Shown: one piece after another, positions 9,032-17,773 of the stretch
How positions within the stretch are numbered: the stretch's first letter is position 1
Layout: each line of letters starts with the position of its first letter
Assembly (NCBI RefSeq): GCF_033170155.1
Contig: NZ_CP137079.1
Coordinates: 62,001 to 126,000, forward strand
DNA: 64,000 bases
Reading direction: 5' to 3'
Origin: Raineyella sp. W15-4
Lineage (GTDB): Bacteria > Actinomycetota > Actinomycetes > Propionibacteriales > Propionibacteriaceae
Made by a program: the position numbers and the translations under genes
The notes under the pieces: model-generated
Databases searched by the model: none
The model's input: the letters and a program-made list of their open reading frames with translations, nothing else
What the model was told of the DNA's origin: nothing

Positions 9032-9907
9032 GTCCCAGGACTTGTCCAGGCGGGTCAGCACCACCACGCCGGTCACCGCCAGCGCTGCGAAGAGGAACAT
9101 CAGCCCGGCCGACGGGATGTCCAGCAGCCGGCCCTCGCCGAGGACGGCGATGCCGTACGTCACCGCGATCACCGGGCTGGTGATCGTCGTCGATCCCACC
9201 ACGATCTCGCTGGGGCCGGTGGCGAACCCCTGCTGGATCATCCAGCCGGCGGTCGCGCTGCCGATCGCCAGGGCGATCAGGATGGTCCACAGCAGCGGCG
9301 AGTGCATCCAGTCGATCCCGCGGATGAAGTCGATCAGCGACTTCACCAGGGCGGCCTCCAGGCCGTACAGCATCGCTCCGCCGGAGGACCACAGCAGACA
9401 GCGCCAGTGTTTGGGGCCGTGCGCGCCGAGCAGGCCGAAGGTCAGCGTGAGCAGGTAGACCACCAGGGCGCCGACGGCGACGCGCACCCCGTTCAGGTCC
9501 GAGTGCGGGACCGCGTGCAGCGCGCTCTGGACAGTGAACGCGGCGGTGCTGCCGACGGTCAGGATCACCGCCAGGCCGACCCGTCGGCGGATCCGTTGCC
9601 GATGCAGTCGCGCCTGGATCAGGATCGACCACGGGAAGGCGAGCAACCCGACCGGCTGGACCACGCTCACCGGCGCCATCGACAGCGCGACGATCTGCAG
9701 GATCGCCGAGACGCCGAGCAGTCCCGCCCCCGCCAGCCAGCGGCGCGACCGGATCGTCTCCAGGAAGGCCCGGAAACCGAGCGGGCGCTTCTCCTCGTTG
9801 CGGTGGACCTGGCGCTTGATCGCCCGGTGCTGGAACGATGCGGACAGCGCGTAGCAGAACGAACCGACGATGACCAGGATGATCGCGAGGGTGGTGTTCT
9901 GGCCCAC
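9011..9907 (-). CDS. DMT superfamily transporter (EamA/NIPA-like)
   Basis: Polytopic membrane protein of 298 residues with about nine or ten hydrophobic segments in two halves, as in drug/metabolite transporters. Segments such as SVVQPVGLLAFPWSIL and PVIAVTYGIAVLGEG match the DMT/NIPA-like group that includes putative magnesium transporters. GTG 9907 follows GAAGGA with 5-nt spacing. The gene is convergent with the GT2 gene and shares its terminator hairpin. Substrate unknown. Confidence 0.78.
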   Translation of the reverse strand: MGQNTTLAIILVIVGSFCYALSASFQHRAIKRQVHRNEEKRPLGFRAFLETIRSRRWLAGAGLLGVSAILQIVALSMAPVSVVQPVGLLAFPWSILIQARLHRQRIRRRVGLAVILTVGSTAAFTVQSALHAVPHSDLNGVRVAVGALVVYLLTLTFGLLGAHGPKHWRCLLWSSGGAMLYGLEAALVKSLIDFIRGIDWMHSPLLWTILIALAIGSATAGWMIQQGFATGPSEIVVGSTTITSPVIAVTYGIAVLGEGRLLDIPSAGLMFLFAALAVTGVVVLTRLDKSWDQRPVLQ

Positions 9908-10171
9908 GATGATCCTTCGGTCCGAGTGCGGTGGCTGTGTCGGTGATGTGTGACAGCCATGTTTCCCCCCAACCTAGGGCCGGACGGGTCCCTGCCGCGA
10001 ACCGGGGTGGGTGTCCCCGGGGGCCGCTCAGGACTGTCCCCCAGTCCTCCCCCGGCCCGCCGACAATCCTCCCTCGCTCCGGCCGGACGCCCTTTCAGCC
10101 GACTCTCAGGCACGTGTTCAGCCGGCTCTCAGACACGCGGCTGGGGCGGCCGGGTCAGCCGCCGGCGGGGG
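9908..10171. other. Intergenic region with short direct repeats
   Basis: It holds the 5' side of the DMT gene and the 3' side of the ABC-F gene. Two near-copies of a CAGCCG.CTCTCAG.CAC block lie around 10095-10137. Three GTCAGCCG copies lie between 10155 and 10195, the last inside the end of the ABC-F gene. No gene is evident. Confidence 0.5.
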
Positions 10172-11953
10172 TCAGCCGCTGGCAAGCGTCAGCCGCTGGC
10201 CGGTCCAGGTGTCGCGGAGCCACCGGTCGTGGCTGGCCACCACCACCGCCCCCGGATAGTCCGGCAGGGACCGCTCGAGCTCGGTCGCCAGCAGCAGCGA
10301 GAAGTGGTTCGTCGGCTCGTCCAGCAGCAGCACGTCGGGCGGCTGGGCCAGCAGGATCGCCAGGTCGAGCCGACGGCGCTGGCCGACGCTGAGGCTGCCC
10401 CAGGGGCGCTCCTCGTCACGGCCGGCGATCAGGCCGAACCGGCCCAGCGGCGTACGCTCCGCCCGCTCGGTCCCGACCGTCTCCCGGTAGAGGTCGCGGA
10501 CCGTACGCTCGGCGTCCCGCGGCACCACGTCCTGGCCGAGCAGACCCACCGACAGCCGGCCGAGTCGGGTGACGGTCCCGCCCGCCGGCGCCAGCTCCCC
10601 GGCGAGGATCGCCAGCAGGGTCGACTTGCCGCAGCCGTTCGGGCCGGTGACGAGCAGCCGGCCGGCGGTGTCGAGCGTGACCGAGGTGGGGGCCAGCCGG
10701 CCCGGGATCGCCACCTGCGTGGCGACCAGGACCGGCCCCGGCGTCCGCATCCTCGCCGAGGGCTCCCCGGCCAGGCCCCGGAAGCGCAGCTCGGCCGGCG
10801 GCCGGCGCACCTGGGTGGCCTCCAGGTCGGCCAGCGCGGCGGCGGCGTCGTTGACCCGGCGCGACACCACCGCGGCATTGCGGTCGGCGTAGAACTTCTT
10901 CGCCCCGCGGGCCTCGGTGCGCGGCCTGCGGCCGGGGTGCCCGACCGTGTGGTCGTCCCGGACCCGCCGGCGCAGTCGGTCGAGCTCGGCCTGTTCGTCG
11001 CGGTACTGGCGCTCCCACCGCTCCCGGGCGGCGTCCCGCTCCCGCAGGTAGGCGGTGTAGCTGCCGCTGAACCGGGTCACGCCGAATCCCGAGCCGGGGG
11101 AGTCCCGGTCGTGGCGTACGGCCGCGTACGCCACCGGCGCGGGATCCAGGTCCACCAGCAGGGTGGCCACCTCGTCGAGGAAGGCCCGGTCGTGGCCGGC
11201 GATCAGCACCGGGCCCGACCAGCCGGCGAGCAGGTCGACGAGCAGGGCGGCGGCCGCATCGTCCAGGTGGTTGGTCGGCTCGTCGAGCAGCAGCGTGCCG
11301 GGCCGGCGGACCAGCAGCCAGGCCAGTGACAGCCGGGCCAGCTGGCCGCCCGACATCGCCGCGGCGGGCCGCTCCCGGGGGATCGCGCCGAGGCCGAGCC
11401 CGTCGACCAACCGGTCGACCAGATGGTCGGCCTGCCAGGCCTGCCGGGCCTCGGCCGCCGCCAGCGCCTCCTCGAACCGTACGGATGCCGCCATGTCGCC
11501 GTCGGCCATCGCCTCACCCGCCGTCTCGACCTGCCGGGCGAGCGCCCGCAGCGGTGCCGTGGCGTCCGCGAGCACCTGGTCCACGGTGAGGCCGAGCGGG
11601 AACGGTGGCTGTTGGTGGAACAGGCCGACCGTCCCGGGGACGGTGACCGTGCCGGCGTCGGGGCGGTCGAGGCCGGCGACGATCCGCAGCAGCGTGGACT
11701 TGCCCGACCCGTTCTCTCCGATCAGGCACGCCCGGCCGCCCGCGGGGACGACGAACGAGACATCGGTGAGCACCCGGCGGTCCGGGTACGCGCGGGACAC
11801 CCCGTCGACCCGCAGGTGGTCGGCGCCGGAGAGCGACGAGGCGGCGAAGGGCGTCAGCGCCGCTGACCGGTCCCGCCGCGTCGAGGGTCGCGACGACGCA
11901 GGCGGCTGCGACGGGGGCGTAGGTGCGGAAGATGAGGGGGTGTGCCGTGACAT
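10172..11953 (-). CDS. ABC-F family ATPase (ribosome protection / translation factor type)
   Basis: Soluble protein of 593 residues with two ABC domains and no membrane segments. The first Walker A is GENGSGKST (79-87) with signature MSGGQLARLSLA and LLLDEPTNHLD. The second is GPNGCGKST (about 435) with LSVGQRRRLDLA and LLLDEPTNHF. The charged linker between the domains (RERDAARERWERQYRDEQ) is the P-site tRNA interaction motif region of ABC-F proteins. Members either tune elongation (EttA-like) or protect ribosomes from macrolide, lincosamide or streptogramin antibiotics. The first 45 residues are Ser/Pro/Thr-rich. The leader shows features of translational attenuation (11951-12043), which favours the antibiotic-protection role. 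Confidence 0.88.
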   Translation of the reverse strand: MSRHTPSSSAPTPPSQPPASSRPSTRRDRSAALTPFAASSLSGADHLRVDGVSRAYPDRRVLTDVSFVVPAGGRACLIGENGSGKSTLLRIVAGLDRPDAGTVTVPGTVGLFHQQPPFPLGLTVDQVLADATAPLRALARQVETAGEAMADGDMAASVRFEEALAAAEARQAWQADHLVDRLVDGLGLGAIPRERPAAAMSGGQLARLSLAWLLVRRPGTLLLDEPTNHLDDAAAALLVDLLAGWSGPVLIAGHDRAFLDEVATLLVDLDPAPVAYAAVRHDRDSPGSGFGVTRFSGSYTAYLRERDAARERWERQYRDEQAELDRLRRRVRDDHTVGHPGRRPRTEARGAKKFYADRNAAVVSRRVNDAAAALADLEATQVRRPPAELRFRGLAGEPSARMRTPGPVLVATQVAIPGRLAPTSVTLDTAGRLLVTGPNGCGKSTLLAILAGELAPAGGTVTRLGRLSVGLLGQDVVPRDAERTVRDLYRETVGTERAERTPLGRFGLIAGRDEERPWGSLSVGQRRRLDLAILLAQPPDVLLLDEPTNHFSLLLATELERSLPDYPGAVVVASHDRWLRDTWTGQRLTLASG

Positions 11954-12043
11954 GAGGATCCTGGTGGCGTGGTGAGAATCCCGCCGGGCAGGGCCTCGGG
12001 CGCGGGACGGACTCGATCCTCAGGACAGCACGCCGCGATGCTA
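11951..12043 (-). promoter_or_regulatory. Possible uORF/anti-Shine-Dalgarno attenuator of the ABC-F gene
   Basis: On the minus strand a TAGCAT -10 (12038-12043) lies 6 nt before GTG-CTG-TCC-TGA (12031-12020), a possible leaderless three-codon uORF. Its stop codon begins the octamer TGAGGATC (12022-12015), perfectly complementary to GATCCTCA (11960-11953). That octamer overlaps the AGGA ribosome site and the start codon of the ABC-F gene. Pairing would hide the start; a ribosome held on the uORF would release it. Confidence 0.4.
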
Positions 12044-12073
12044 CCACTCGCCTGTCGGCGGCGTCCCCGGCTC

Positions 12074-12111
12074 GTCAGTGGTGCATCCGGGTCGGTCAGT
12101 GGTGCATCCGG
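12074..12111. repeat. 17-bp direct repeat
   Basis: GTCAGTGGTGCATCCGG occurs at 12074-12090 and 12095-12111 (21-nt period), and a degenerate third start follows. It lies just beyond the 3' end of the minus-strand gene at 12116. Confidence 0.9.
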
Positions 12112-12115
12112 CCGG

Positions 12116-12745
12116 TCAGCGGCGTACCGGCCGGAGGGCGTCCAGGGCCGAGCGGACGACGGGGTGCGGGCTCAGCGGCTCGACCAGCACGACGTCGTGC
12201 ATCCGTGGCGCTGACTGCCGCTGGTACACGTCGAGGAAGCCGGTCATCGCGGCGGTGAGGAACGCGGTGCTGCACGGCTGCCAGCCGGCGTCCGCCAACC
12301 GCGGCAGCCAGCCCTCCCGCAGTTCGGCCCATTCCTGCTGCTGGACGTCGAGACAGTCGGCGGTGAAGCCGACGGTGTCCAGCACTTGGTCGTTGCGGAC
12401 CACCGGGGCGCCCAGCGCCACGACGGGCTGCTGCCGGTCCCATGCGGCGACCCGTCCGGGATCGTCGAACACCAGCCGGGCGCACCGCTCCTCGATCTCG
12501 CCGACCGGCTCCAGCAGCAGGTCGGCGACCGGGGTCTGCGGCGGTCGCGCGACCAGGATCTGGTCGAGCAGGTCGAGATCGGTGGTCCCGGCGGGGAAGA
12601 CGCCGGCCGGCAGCGTACGGGCCGCCAGGTCGGCCCGGCGTACGGCCAGCTCGCCCAGGGTGGCGGCGCTCCCGGCGAACGACCGGAGCTCCCGGGCCCA
12701 CAGCTGGGACTCGGCCACCGTGTCCGTCCAGGTGAACTCGATCAT
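12116..12745 (-). CDS. Hypothetical protein
   Basis: Soluble protein of 209 residues that I do not recognise. It is acidic with many Trp, Leu and Ala residues, mostly helical in appearance, and has no signal peptide or membrane segment. The start MIEFTWTDTVAESQLW is preceded by GAGGGGG with 4-nt spacing. A central stretch (VRNDQVLDTVGFTADCLDVQ) and a hydrophobic C-terminal portion (STAFLTAAMTGFLDVY) are the most regular parts. It stands alone, divergent from an aldo/keto reductase. Confidence 0.7.
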   Translation of the reverse strand: MIEFTWTDTVAESQLWARELRSFAGSAATLGELAVRRADLAARTLPAGVFPAGTTDLDLLDQILVARPPQTPVADLLLEPVGEIEERCARLVFDDPGRVAAWDRQQPVVALGAPVVRNDQVLDTVGFTADCLDVQQQEWAELREGWLPRLADAGWQPCSTAFLTAAMTGFLDVYQRQSAPRMHDVVLVEPLSPHPVVRSALDALRPVRR

Positions 12746-12926
12746 CGTGCCCCCTCACTCGTGTCTCCAGTGTGCCGCTGCGGCGGAACCGTGTCGCCTC
12801 CCGCGATCGCGAGCGGGGAGCGTGTCGGCGGGCCGGGGGCCGGTGGCGACGACGCCCCTGAGGGGAGGCGGCCGGGCGGCGCACCCCGCTGCTTGAACCG
12901 TGAAGCATGTGTGGCAGGGTGGGGTC

Positions 12927-13868
12927 ATGGCACGCATCCCGACGCTCGACAGCGAGATCTTCCCCCTCAACCTGGGCGGCAACACCTTCGGCTGGACGTC
13001 CGACCGCGAGGGCTCCGCTGCGGTCCTCGACGCCTTCGTGGCCGCCGGCGGCAACTTCGTCGACACCGCCGACTCCTACTCCGCGTGGGTGCCGGGCAAC
13101 CACGGTGGCGAGTCCGAGACGATCCTCGGTGACTGGATGGCCGCCCGCGGCAACCGCGACGAGCTGGTCATCGCCACCAAGGTCGGCGCGCACCCGGGGC
13201 GCAAGGGCCTGGCCCCCGACAACGTGCGGGCGGCGGTCGACGACTCGCTGCGCCGGCTGCGGACCGACCGGATCGACCTCTACTACGCCCACTACGACGA
13301 CGTGGAGCGCCCGATCGAGGAGATCGCCGCCACCTTCGACGGGCTGGTGAAGGACGGCCGGATCCGGGCCATCGGCATGTCGAACGTCACCCCGGAGCGG
13401 ATGCGCGGCTGGCTCGACGTGGCCGCGGCCGAGGGGCTGGCCGCCCCGGTGGCGATCCAGCCGGAGTACAACCTGGTCAGCCGGCACGGCTACGAGACCG
13501 GATTCGGCCCGCTCGCCGCCTCGGCCGGCCTGGCCGTCTTCCCGTACTACGCGCTGGCGTCGGGCTTCCTCTCCGGCAAGTACCGTACCGAGGCCGATCT
13601 GGCCGGCTCGGCGCGTGCCGGCGCGGCCAAGGGCCGGCTGACCACCGAGGGCCTGGCCGTGGTGGATGCCCTGGTGGCCGTGGCCGAGCAGACCGGCGCC
13701 GCTCCGGCGACCGTCGCCCTGGCCTGGCTGCTCGCCAAGGGGGTCACGGCGCCGATCGCCTCGGCCCGCACTCCCGAGCAGCTCCCGACCCTGATGGCCG
13801 CCCCGGGCCTCACCCTCACGCCCGACCAGGTCACCGCCCTGGACACGGCGTCGACGCCCTTCGCCTGA
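12927..13868 (+). CDS. Aldo/keto reductase
   Basis: NADPH-dependent oxidoreductase with an (alpha/beta)8 barrel, 313 residues. The catalytic tetrad is visible: Asp and Tyr in FVDTADSYSAW, Lys in ELVIATKVG, and His in IDLYYAHYDD. The NADP-binding C-terminal part includes the AWLLAKGVTAPIASARTPEQL segment typical of the family. ATG 12927 begins MARIPTLDSEIFPLNLGGNTFG, the usual AKR opening; an upstream in-frame start at 12900 would add unsupported residues. The stop codon sits in a duplicated 17-bp sequence. Substrate unknown. Confidence 0.9.
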   Translation: MARIPTLDSEIFPLNLGGNTFGWTSDREGSAAVLDAFVAAGGNFVDTADSYSAWVPGNHGGESETILGDWMAARGNRDELVIATKVGAHPGRKGLAPDNVRAAVDDSLRRLRTDRIDLYYAHYDDVERPIEEIAATFDGLVKDGRIRAIGMSNVTPERMRGWLDVAAAEGLAAPVAIQPEYNLVSRHGYETGFGPLAASAGLAVFPYYALASGFLSGKYRTEADLAGSARAGAAKGRLTTEGLAVVDALVAVAEQTGAAPATVALAWLLAKGVTAPIASARTPEQLPTLMAAPGLTLTPDQVTALDTASTPFA

Positions 13869-13888
13869 GGCCGACGCCCTTCGCCTGA
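13852..13888 (+). repeat. 17-bp direct repeat spanning the reductase stop codon
   Basis: CGACGCCCTTCGCCTGA at 13852-13868 includes the TGA stop and is repeated exactly at 13872-13888 (20-nt period). Confidence 0.92.
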
Positions 13889-13983
13889 CGTCGACGACCG
13901 GGCACCCACCTCACTCGAACCCCCGTGCTCCGCGCCCATCCAACCGACCGACGTGCCCATCCGCGAATCGACCAAGGAGAACC

Positions 13984-14631
13984 ATGAAGATCGGCATCAT
14001 CGGCGCCACCGGCAAGGCCGGTCGTGAGATCCACGCCCTGGCCGCCGAGCGCGGGCACCGGCCGACGGCGATCGTCCGCAGCCAGCAGCGGGCCGACGAG
14101 ATCCTCGGGGCCGGGGCGGACGTCGCGGTGCGTGACGCCCTGACGCTGACCGCGGCGGACCTGGCGCCGTACGACGTGGTGGTCGACGCCGTCGGCGCCG
14201 CGCCGGCCGACGCCCGCCTGCATGTGGACCTCGCCCGGCTGCTGGTCCGCGAGGCCGCCACCCTGGGTGACGACGCGCCACGGCTGGTGTTCATCCTCGG
14301 CGCCGGCAGTCTGCGGGCCGGCGAGGACGGCCATCTGTTTGTCGAGGACATCCGGAAGATGCCGGGCTCCGAGGCGTGGGTGAGCATCCCGGAGCAGCAG
14401 TTGGCCGAGCTGGAGTTCCTCCGCGGTTGCTCCGTCGAGTGGGTGGGGATCTCGCCGTCGGCGCTGTTCGAGCCGGGCGCGGCGAGCACACCGGTGCTCG
14501 GCGGTGACGACCTGCTGGTCGATGCCAACGGCGTGTCCCGGACGACCACCGGCACGATGGCGGTCGCGGTGCTGGACGAGATCGAGACGCCGGCACACCG
14601 CAACCGGCGGTTCACCGTCGGCAACGGCTGA
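13984..14631 (+). CDS. NAD(P)H-binding (NmrA/atypical SDR) protein
   Basis: Rossmann-fold protein of 215 residues. The opening MKIGIIGATGKAGREI carries the GxxGxxG dinucleotide loop, and the IVRSQQRAD region after strand 2 suits NADP. The segment VVVDAVGAAPAD and the absence of the YxxxK active site place it with atypical SDRs such as YwnB/NmrA-like reductases or sensors. AAGGAGA lies 7 nt before the ATG. An MFS gene follows after 11 nt, so the two are probably co-transcribed. Function unknown. Confidence 0.85.
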   Translation: MKIGIIGATGKAGREIHALAAERGHRPTAIVRSQQRADEILGAGADVAVRDALTLTAADLAPYDVVVDAVGAAPADARLHVDLARLLVREAATLGDDAPRLVFILGAGSLRAGEDGHLFVEDIRKMPGSEAWVSIPEQQLAELEFLRGCSVEWVGISPSALFEPGAASTPVLGGDDLLVDANGVSRTTTGTMAVAVLDEIETPAHRNRRFTVGNG

Positions 14632-14642
14632 CGCTGACCCGG

Positions 14643-15977
14643 ATGCCCACGCCGGGTCGCGCCTTCACCCTGCTGCTGGCGAACACCTTCATCGCCAACC
14701 TCACCACCAGCTTCCTGTGGTTCGCGGCCACCTTCTGGATCTACCTGGAGACCCGCTCGGTGCTCGCCACCTCGATCATGGGCGGCTCCTACCTGCTGTT
14801 GCTGGCGGTGATGGCCGTCCCGTTCGGCATGCTGGTGGACCGACACCGCAAGAAGAAGGTGATGGTCGGCGCCCAGTTGCTGACGGTGGTGTCGTTCGGG
14901 CTGTCCCTGGTCTGCTATCTGGCGTTCCCGCGGGACCGGCTGCTGACCATCGGCGCGGTCCCGTTCTGGCTCTTCGTCGCCGCGGTGCTCTTCGGGGCGA
15001 TCGCCGAGAGCGCCCGTCAGATCGCGCTGACCACCACGGTCACCCTGCTCGTCCCGGCCGAGGGCCGGGCGAAGGCCAACGGCCGGGTGGGCATCGTCAA
15101 CGGGCTGAGCTTCGCCGCCACCTCGGTGTTCAGCGGGCTGGCGGTCGGCCTGCTCGGCATGGGGTGGACGATCGTCATCGCGGTGGCCCTGTCGCTGCTC
15201 TCGCTGCTGCACCTGCTCACCGTCGCCATCCCCGAGGCGGAGATCCGGCCCGCCGAAGGGGTGCCGCAACCGGTCGACGTCACCGCCGCGGTACGGACTG
15301 TCGCTGCCGTCCCGGGGCTGATCGCGTTGATCATCTTCTCCACCTTCAACAACCTCATCGGCGGGGTGTACATGGCGCTGCTGGACCCGTACGGCCTGAC
15401 CCTGGTGTCGGTCGAGATCTGGGGCCTGCTGTGGGGGGTGGTGAGCTTCGGGTTCATCATCGGCGGTGCCGTGGTGGCCGCCGTCGGGCTCGGGCCGGCA
15501 CCGCTGCGGCTGCTGTTGCTCGGCAACGTGGTGATCTACCTGATCGGGCTGGTCTTCACCATCCGGGAGTCGATCGTGTTGTTGGCGGTCGGCCTGGTCC
15601 TGTACATGGCGGTGATCCCGGTGATCGAGGCGGCCGAGCAGACGACCCTGCAGCGGGTCGTGCCGTACCCGGTGCAGGGCCGCGTCTTCGGGTTCGCACA
15701 GGCAATCGAGACGGCGGCCGCGCCGCTCACCGCGTTCCTGATCGGCCCGATCGCGCAGTACGGGCTGATCCCGTACATGGCCTCCGGGCCGGGGCAGCGT
15801 ACGTTCGGCTGGCTGGTCGGGGCCGGTGACGCCCGCGGCATCGCGCTGGTCTTCATCGCCTCGTCGCTGATCGGGCTGCTGATCACCGGGCTGGCGTTCA
15901 CCACCCGGTCCTACCGGGTGTTGTCGGCCGAGTACGCGGCCGGTGGTGCCGACGGGCCGGGGGTACTCCCGGCTTGA
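14643..15977 (+). CDS. MFS transporter
   Basis: Membrane protein of 444 residues with about 12 hydrophobic segments. The loop between TM2 and TM3 has the MFS motif-A-like GMLVDRHRKKKVMVG. Regions NGRVGIVNGLSFAATS and IETAAAPLTAFLIGPIAQYGL fit efflux-type MFS proteins. It lies 11 nt behind the NAD(P)-binding gene. Two near-identical 20-bp repeats follow its end. Drug or metabolite efflux is likely, but the substrate is unknown. Confidence 0.85.
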   Translation: MPTPGRAFTLLLANTFIANLTTSFLWFAATFWIYLETRSVLATSIMGGSYLLLLAVMAVPFGMLVDRHRKKKVMVGAQLLTVVSFGLSLVCYLAFPRDRLLTIGAVPFWLFVAAVLFGAIAESARQIALTTTVTLLVPAEGRAKANGRVGIVNGLSFAATSVFSGLAVGLLGMGWTIVIAVALSLLSLLHLLTVAIPEAEIRPAEGVPQPVDVTAAVRTVAAVPGLIALIIFSTFNNLIGGVYMALLDPYGLTLVSVEIWGLLWGVVSFGFIIGGAVVAAVGLGPAPLRLLLLGNVVIYLIGLVFTIRESIVLLAVGLVLYMAVIPVIEAAEQTTLQRVVPYPVQGRVFGFAQAIETAAAPLTAFLIGPIAQYGLIPYMASGPGQRTFGWLVGAGDARGIALVFIASSLIGLLITGLAFTTRSYRVLSAEYAAGGADGPGVLPA

Positions 15978-15989
15978 GTTCTGAGCGCC

Positions 15990-16037
15990 GGCCGTGTCAG
16001 GTCGGCGGGCACCGGCGGGCCGTGTCGGGTCGGCGGG
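15990..16037. repeat. 20-bp direct repeat between convergent genes
   Basis: GGCCGTGTC(A/G)GGTCGGCGGG at 15990-16009 and 16018-16037, 19 of 20 positions identical, 28-nt period. Confidence 0.88.
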
Positions 16038-16051
16038 ACGGGGTGGGGCGG

Positions 16052-16597
16052 TCAGCCGTGGACGTCGGCCAGGTGGTGCTGGACCTCGTGCAGCCAGTAG
16101 TCGGCCAGCGTGGCGATGGTGAACCGCATCCCATCGGCGCGCAGGCCCGGGCGCTGCCAGGCATCCTCCTCCAGGGAGTCGAACAGCTCGGCGGCCCGGT
16201 GTGCGGCGATCTCGTAGTCCGAGGCGACCGAGCGCGGGTCGCGGGCGTTGTAGTCCTCCGCCACGGCGGCCAGCTCGCCGTCCCACTCGGCGAAGGTGGG
16301 GGTGTCCTCGGAGTGCATCTCTTCGACCCGGGTGGTGAACACCCGGTTGATGTCGAGGACGTGGCAGGCGTACTCGAGGGGCGACCAGACGTCGGGTTCG
16401 GGGCGTACGGCCACCTCCGGACGGTCCAGCACGGCCTGCCAGCGCCCGATCGACTCGCTCAGCCGGTGCGCGATCTCGCTCAGCGGCCGGATCGGGCGGA
16501 AACCGCACTGCGGGCAGCCCTCTTCGATCACCACCGTCCAGTCGGTCGTGTCGGGGCGGGCGGGAGTGCTGTGGGGCGGCTGGTGTGTGGTTTCCAC
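16052..16597 (-). CDS. DinB family protein with an N-terminal CxxC
   Basis: Soluble protein of 181 residues resembling the DinB/YfiT four-helix metal-binding fold. Helical segments and the metal-ligand candidates are His in YACHVLDINRVF and the His cluster in LHEVQHHLADVHG. A CPQCGF pair near residues 28-33 lies ahead of the fold and may bind zinc. Members include thiol-dependent S-transferases and maleylpyruvate isomerase-like proteins. GTG 16597 is probably leaderless, with TACGAT 6 nt upstream. Exact activity unknown. Confidence 0.75.
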   Translation of the reverse strand: METTHQPPHSTPARPDTTDWTVVIEEGCPQCGFRPIRPLSEIAHRLSESIGRWQAVLDRPEVAVRPEPDVWSPLEYACHVLDINRVFTTRVEEMHSEDTPTFAEWDGELAAVAEDYNARDPRSVASDYEIAAHRAAELFDSLEEDAWQRPGLRADGMRFTIATLADYWLHEVQHHLADVHG

Positions 16598-16603
16598 GGT
16601 TTC

Positions 16604-16609
16604 ATCGTA
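16604..16609 (-). promoter_or_regulatory. TACGAT -10 hexamer of the leaderless DinB-like gene
   Basis: Minus-strand TACGAT is followed by 6 nt and GTG 16597. No Shine-Dalgarno sequence is present. Confidence 0.5.
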
Positions 16610-16652
16610 GGATTCGCCCGCGGGGCTGGGCCAGACCTCGGGGCGCCTCGTC

Positions 16653-17639
16653 TCAGCTGGTCGAGCGGACAGTGAGCGTCGGCGTGATGATCGACTCGGT
16701 CCCGAGGGACGACGGTGATTCCTGTCGGGTCAGGATGTTCTCGACTGCCGTCCTCGCCAGGTCGTCCGTGTCCTGGTGCACGGAGGTCAGTGACCATTCC
16801 GGCCGGTTCGCCATGTGAGTGTCGTCGTAGCTGAGGATGGCGACGTCGCGGCCCGGGGTCAATCCCATCGCGTGCACCGCGGGGACGACGTCGATGGCGA
16901 GGAGGTCGTTGTGGGTGATGATGGCCAGCGGCCGATCGCGGTCCTCGACGTCGTGCGCGGCGAGGATCGGCGTGATGGCGCCGCCGGACGGCACGCGCAC
17001 CTGGGTGAACGGGAGCCCGCGGAAGGCCTCGGCCAGGGCGAGGCGGCGGCGTTCGACCCAGGTGTCCCCCGCGGTGGAGGTGCCGGAGAGGTGCAGGGCC
17101 CGCGTCCAGCCGCGGGTCCGGATGTGGTCGGCGACCAGCCGGGCGGCCCGGTCCTCGTCCATGTGCACGACGTCGACGGTGCCGCCGATCGGTTCGGTCC
17201 CGACGACGGTGAGCGGCAGCCGCCGGGCGAACTCGACGAGCTGGTCGGAGGGCTCGACGGGCGAGACGAGGATGATGCCGGCCACCCGCTGCTCATGCAG
17301 TCGCCGGAGGATCGTCGCCTCCAGCGCCGGGTCCTCCAACGCGGTGACGATCAGCGGGAGCAGGTCGGCCTCGCTGCTGCGCGCCTGGATCGACGCGACC
17401 AGACCCTCGTAGTAGGGGTTGCGCAGGTCGGGCAGCACCACGCCGAGGGAGGAGGCGAAACTGCCCGCCAGGGCGGCCGCGCCGATGTTGCGGACATAGC
17501 CGATGCGTTCGGCGGCCTCAATGATCCGCCGGCGGGTGTCCTCGCTCACCCCGGCGGAGCCGGACAACGCCATCGAAACCGCCCCACGTGACACCCCGGC
17601 GGCGCGGGCGACGTCCGCTTGTGTCGGTTGATGGGCCAC
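16653..17639 (-). CDS. LacI family transcriptional regulator
   Basis: Repressor of 328 residues. The N-terminal helix-turn-helix TQADVARAAGVSRGAVSMAL and the hinge-helix region EAAERIGYVRN are followed by a periplasmic-binding-protein-like sensor (SLGVVLPDLRNPYYEGLV, GIILVSPVEP). The C-terminus ends in the usual PTLTVRSTS strand. GTG 17639 follows GAGGAG. It is the last gene of the oxidoreductase-isomerase-MFS series on the same strand and is the obvious regulator of that set. The proposed operator lies at 21901-21916. The effector is presumably the imported sugar or its oxidised product. Confidence 0.92.
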   Translation of the reverse strand: MAHQPTQADVARAAGVSRGAVSMALSGSAGVSEDTRRRIIEAAERIGYVRNIGAAALAGSFASSLGVVLPDLRNPYYEGLVASIQARSSEADLLPLIVTALEDPALEATILRRLHEQRVAGIILVSPVEPSDQLVEFARRLPLTVVGTEPIGGTVDVVHMDEDRAARLVADHIRTRGWTRALHLSGTSTAGDTWVERRRLALAEAFRGLPFTQVRVPSGGAITPILAAHDVEDRDRPLAIITHNDLLAIDVVPAVHAMGLTPGRDVAILSYDDTHMANRPEWSLTSVHQDTDDLARTAVENILTRQESPSSLGTESIITPTLTVRSTS

Positions 17640-17726
17640 CTACGCTCCTCGGGCCACGGGCGACCTACGCCACCCGCCAGAGGATACCAGCTGCTGTCGA
17701 TCCGGCCGCGAGGAGACAACCGGGGC

Positions 17727-17756
17727 CACCTGGCCGGTCGACACGCCCGGCCGGTG
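17727..17756 (-). terminator. Hairpin between the MFS and LacI genes
   Basis: Stem CACC.GGCCGG (17727-17737, one bulged T) with CCGGCCGGTG (17747-17756) around 9 nt. It probably separates the sugar-porter transcript from the regulator gene. Confidence 0.5.
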
Positions 17757-17773
17757 ACCCCTCGCCTCGGCGG

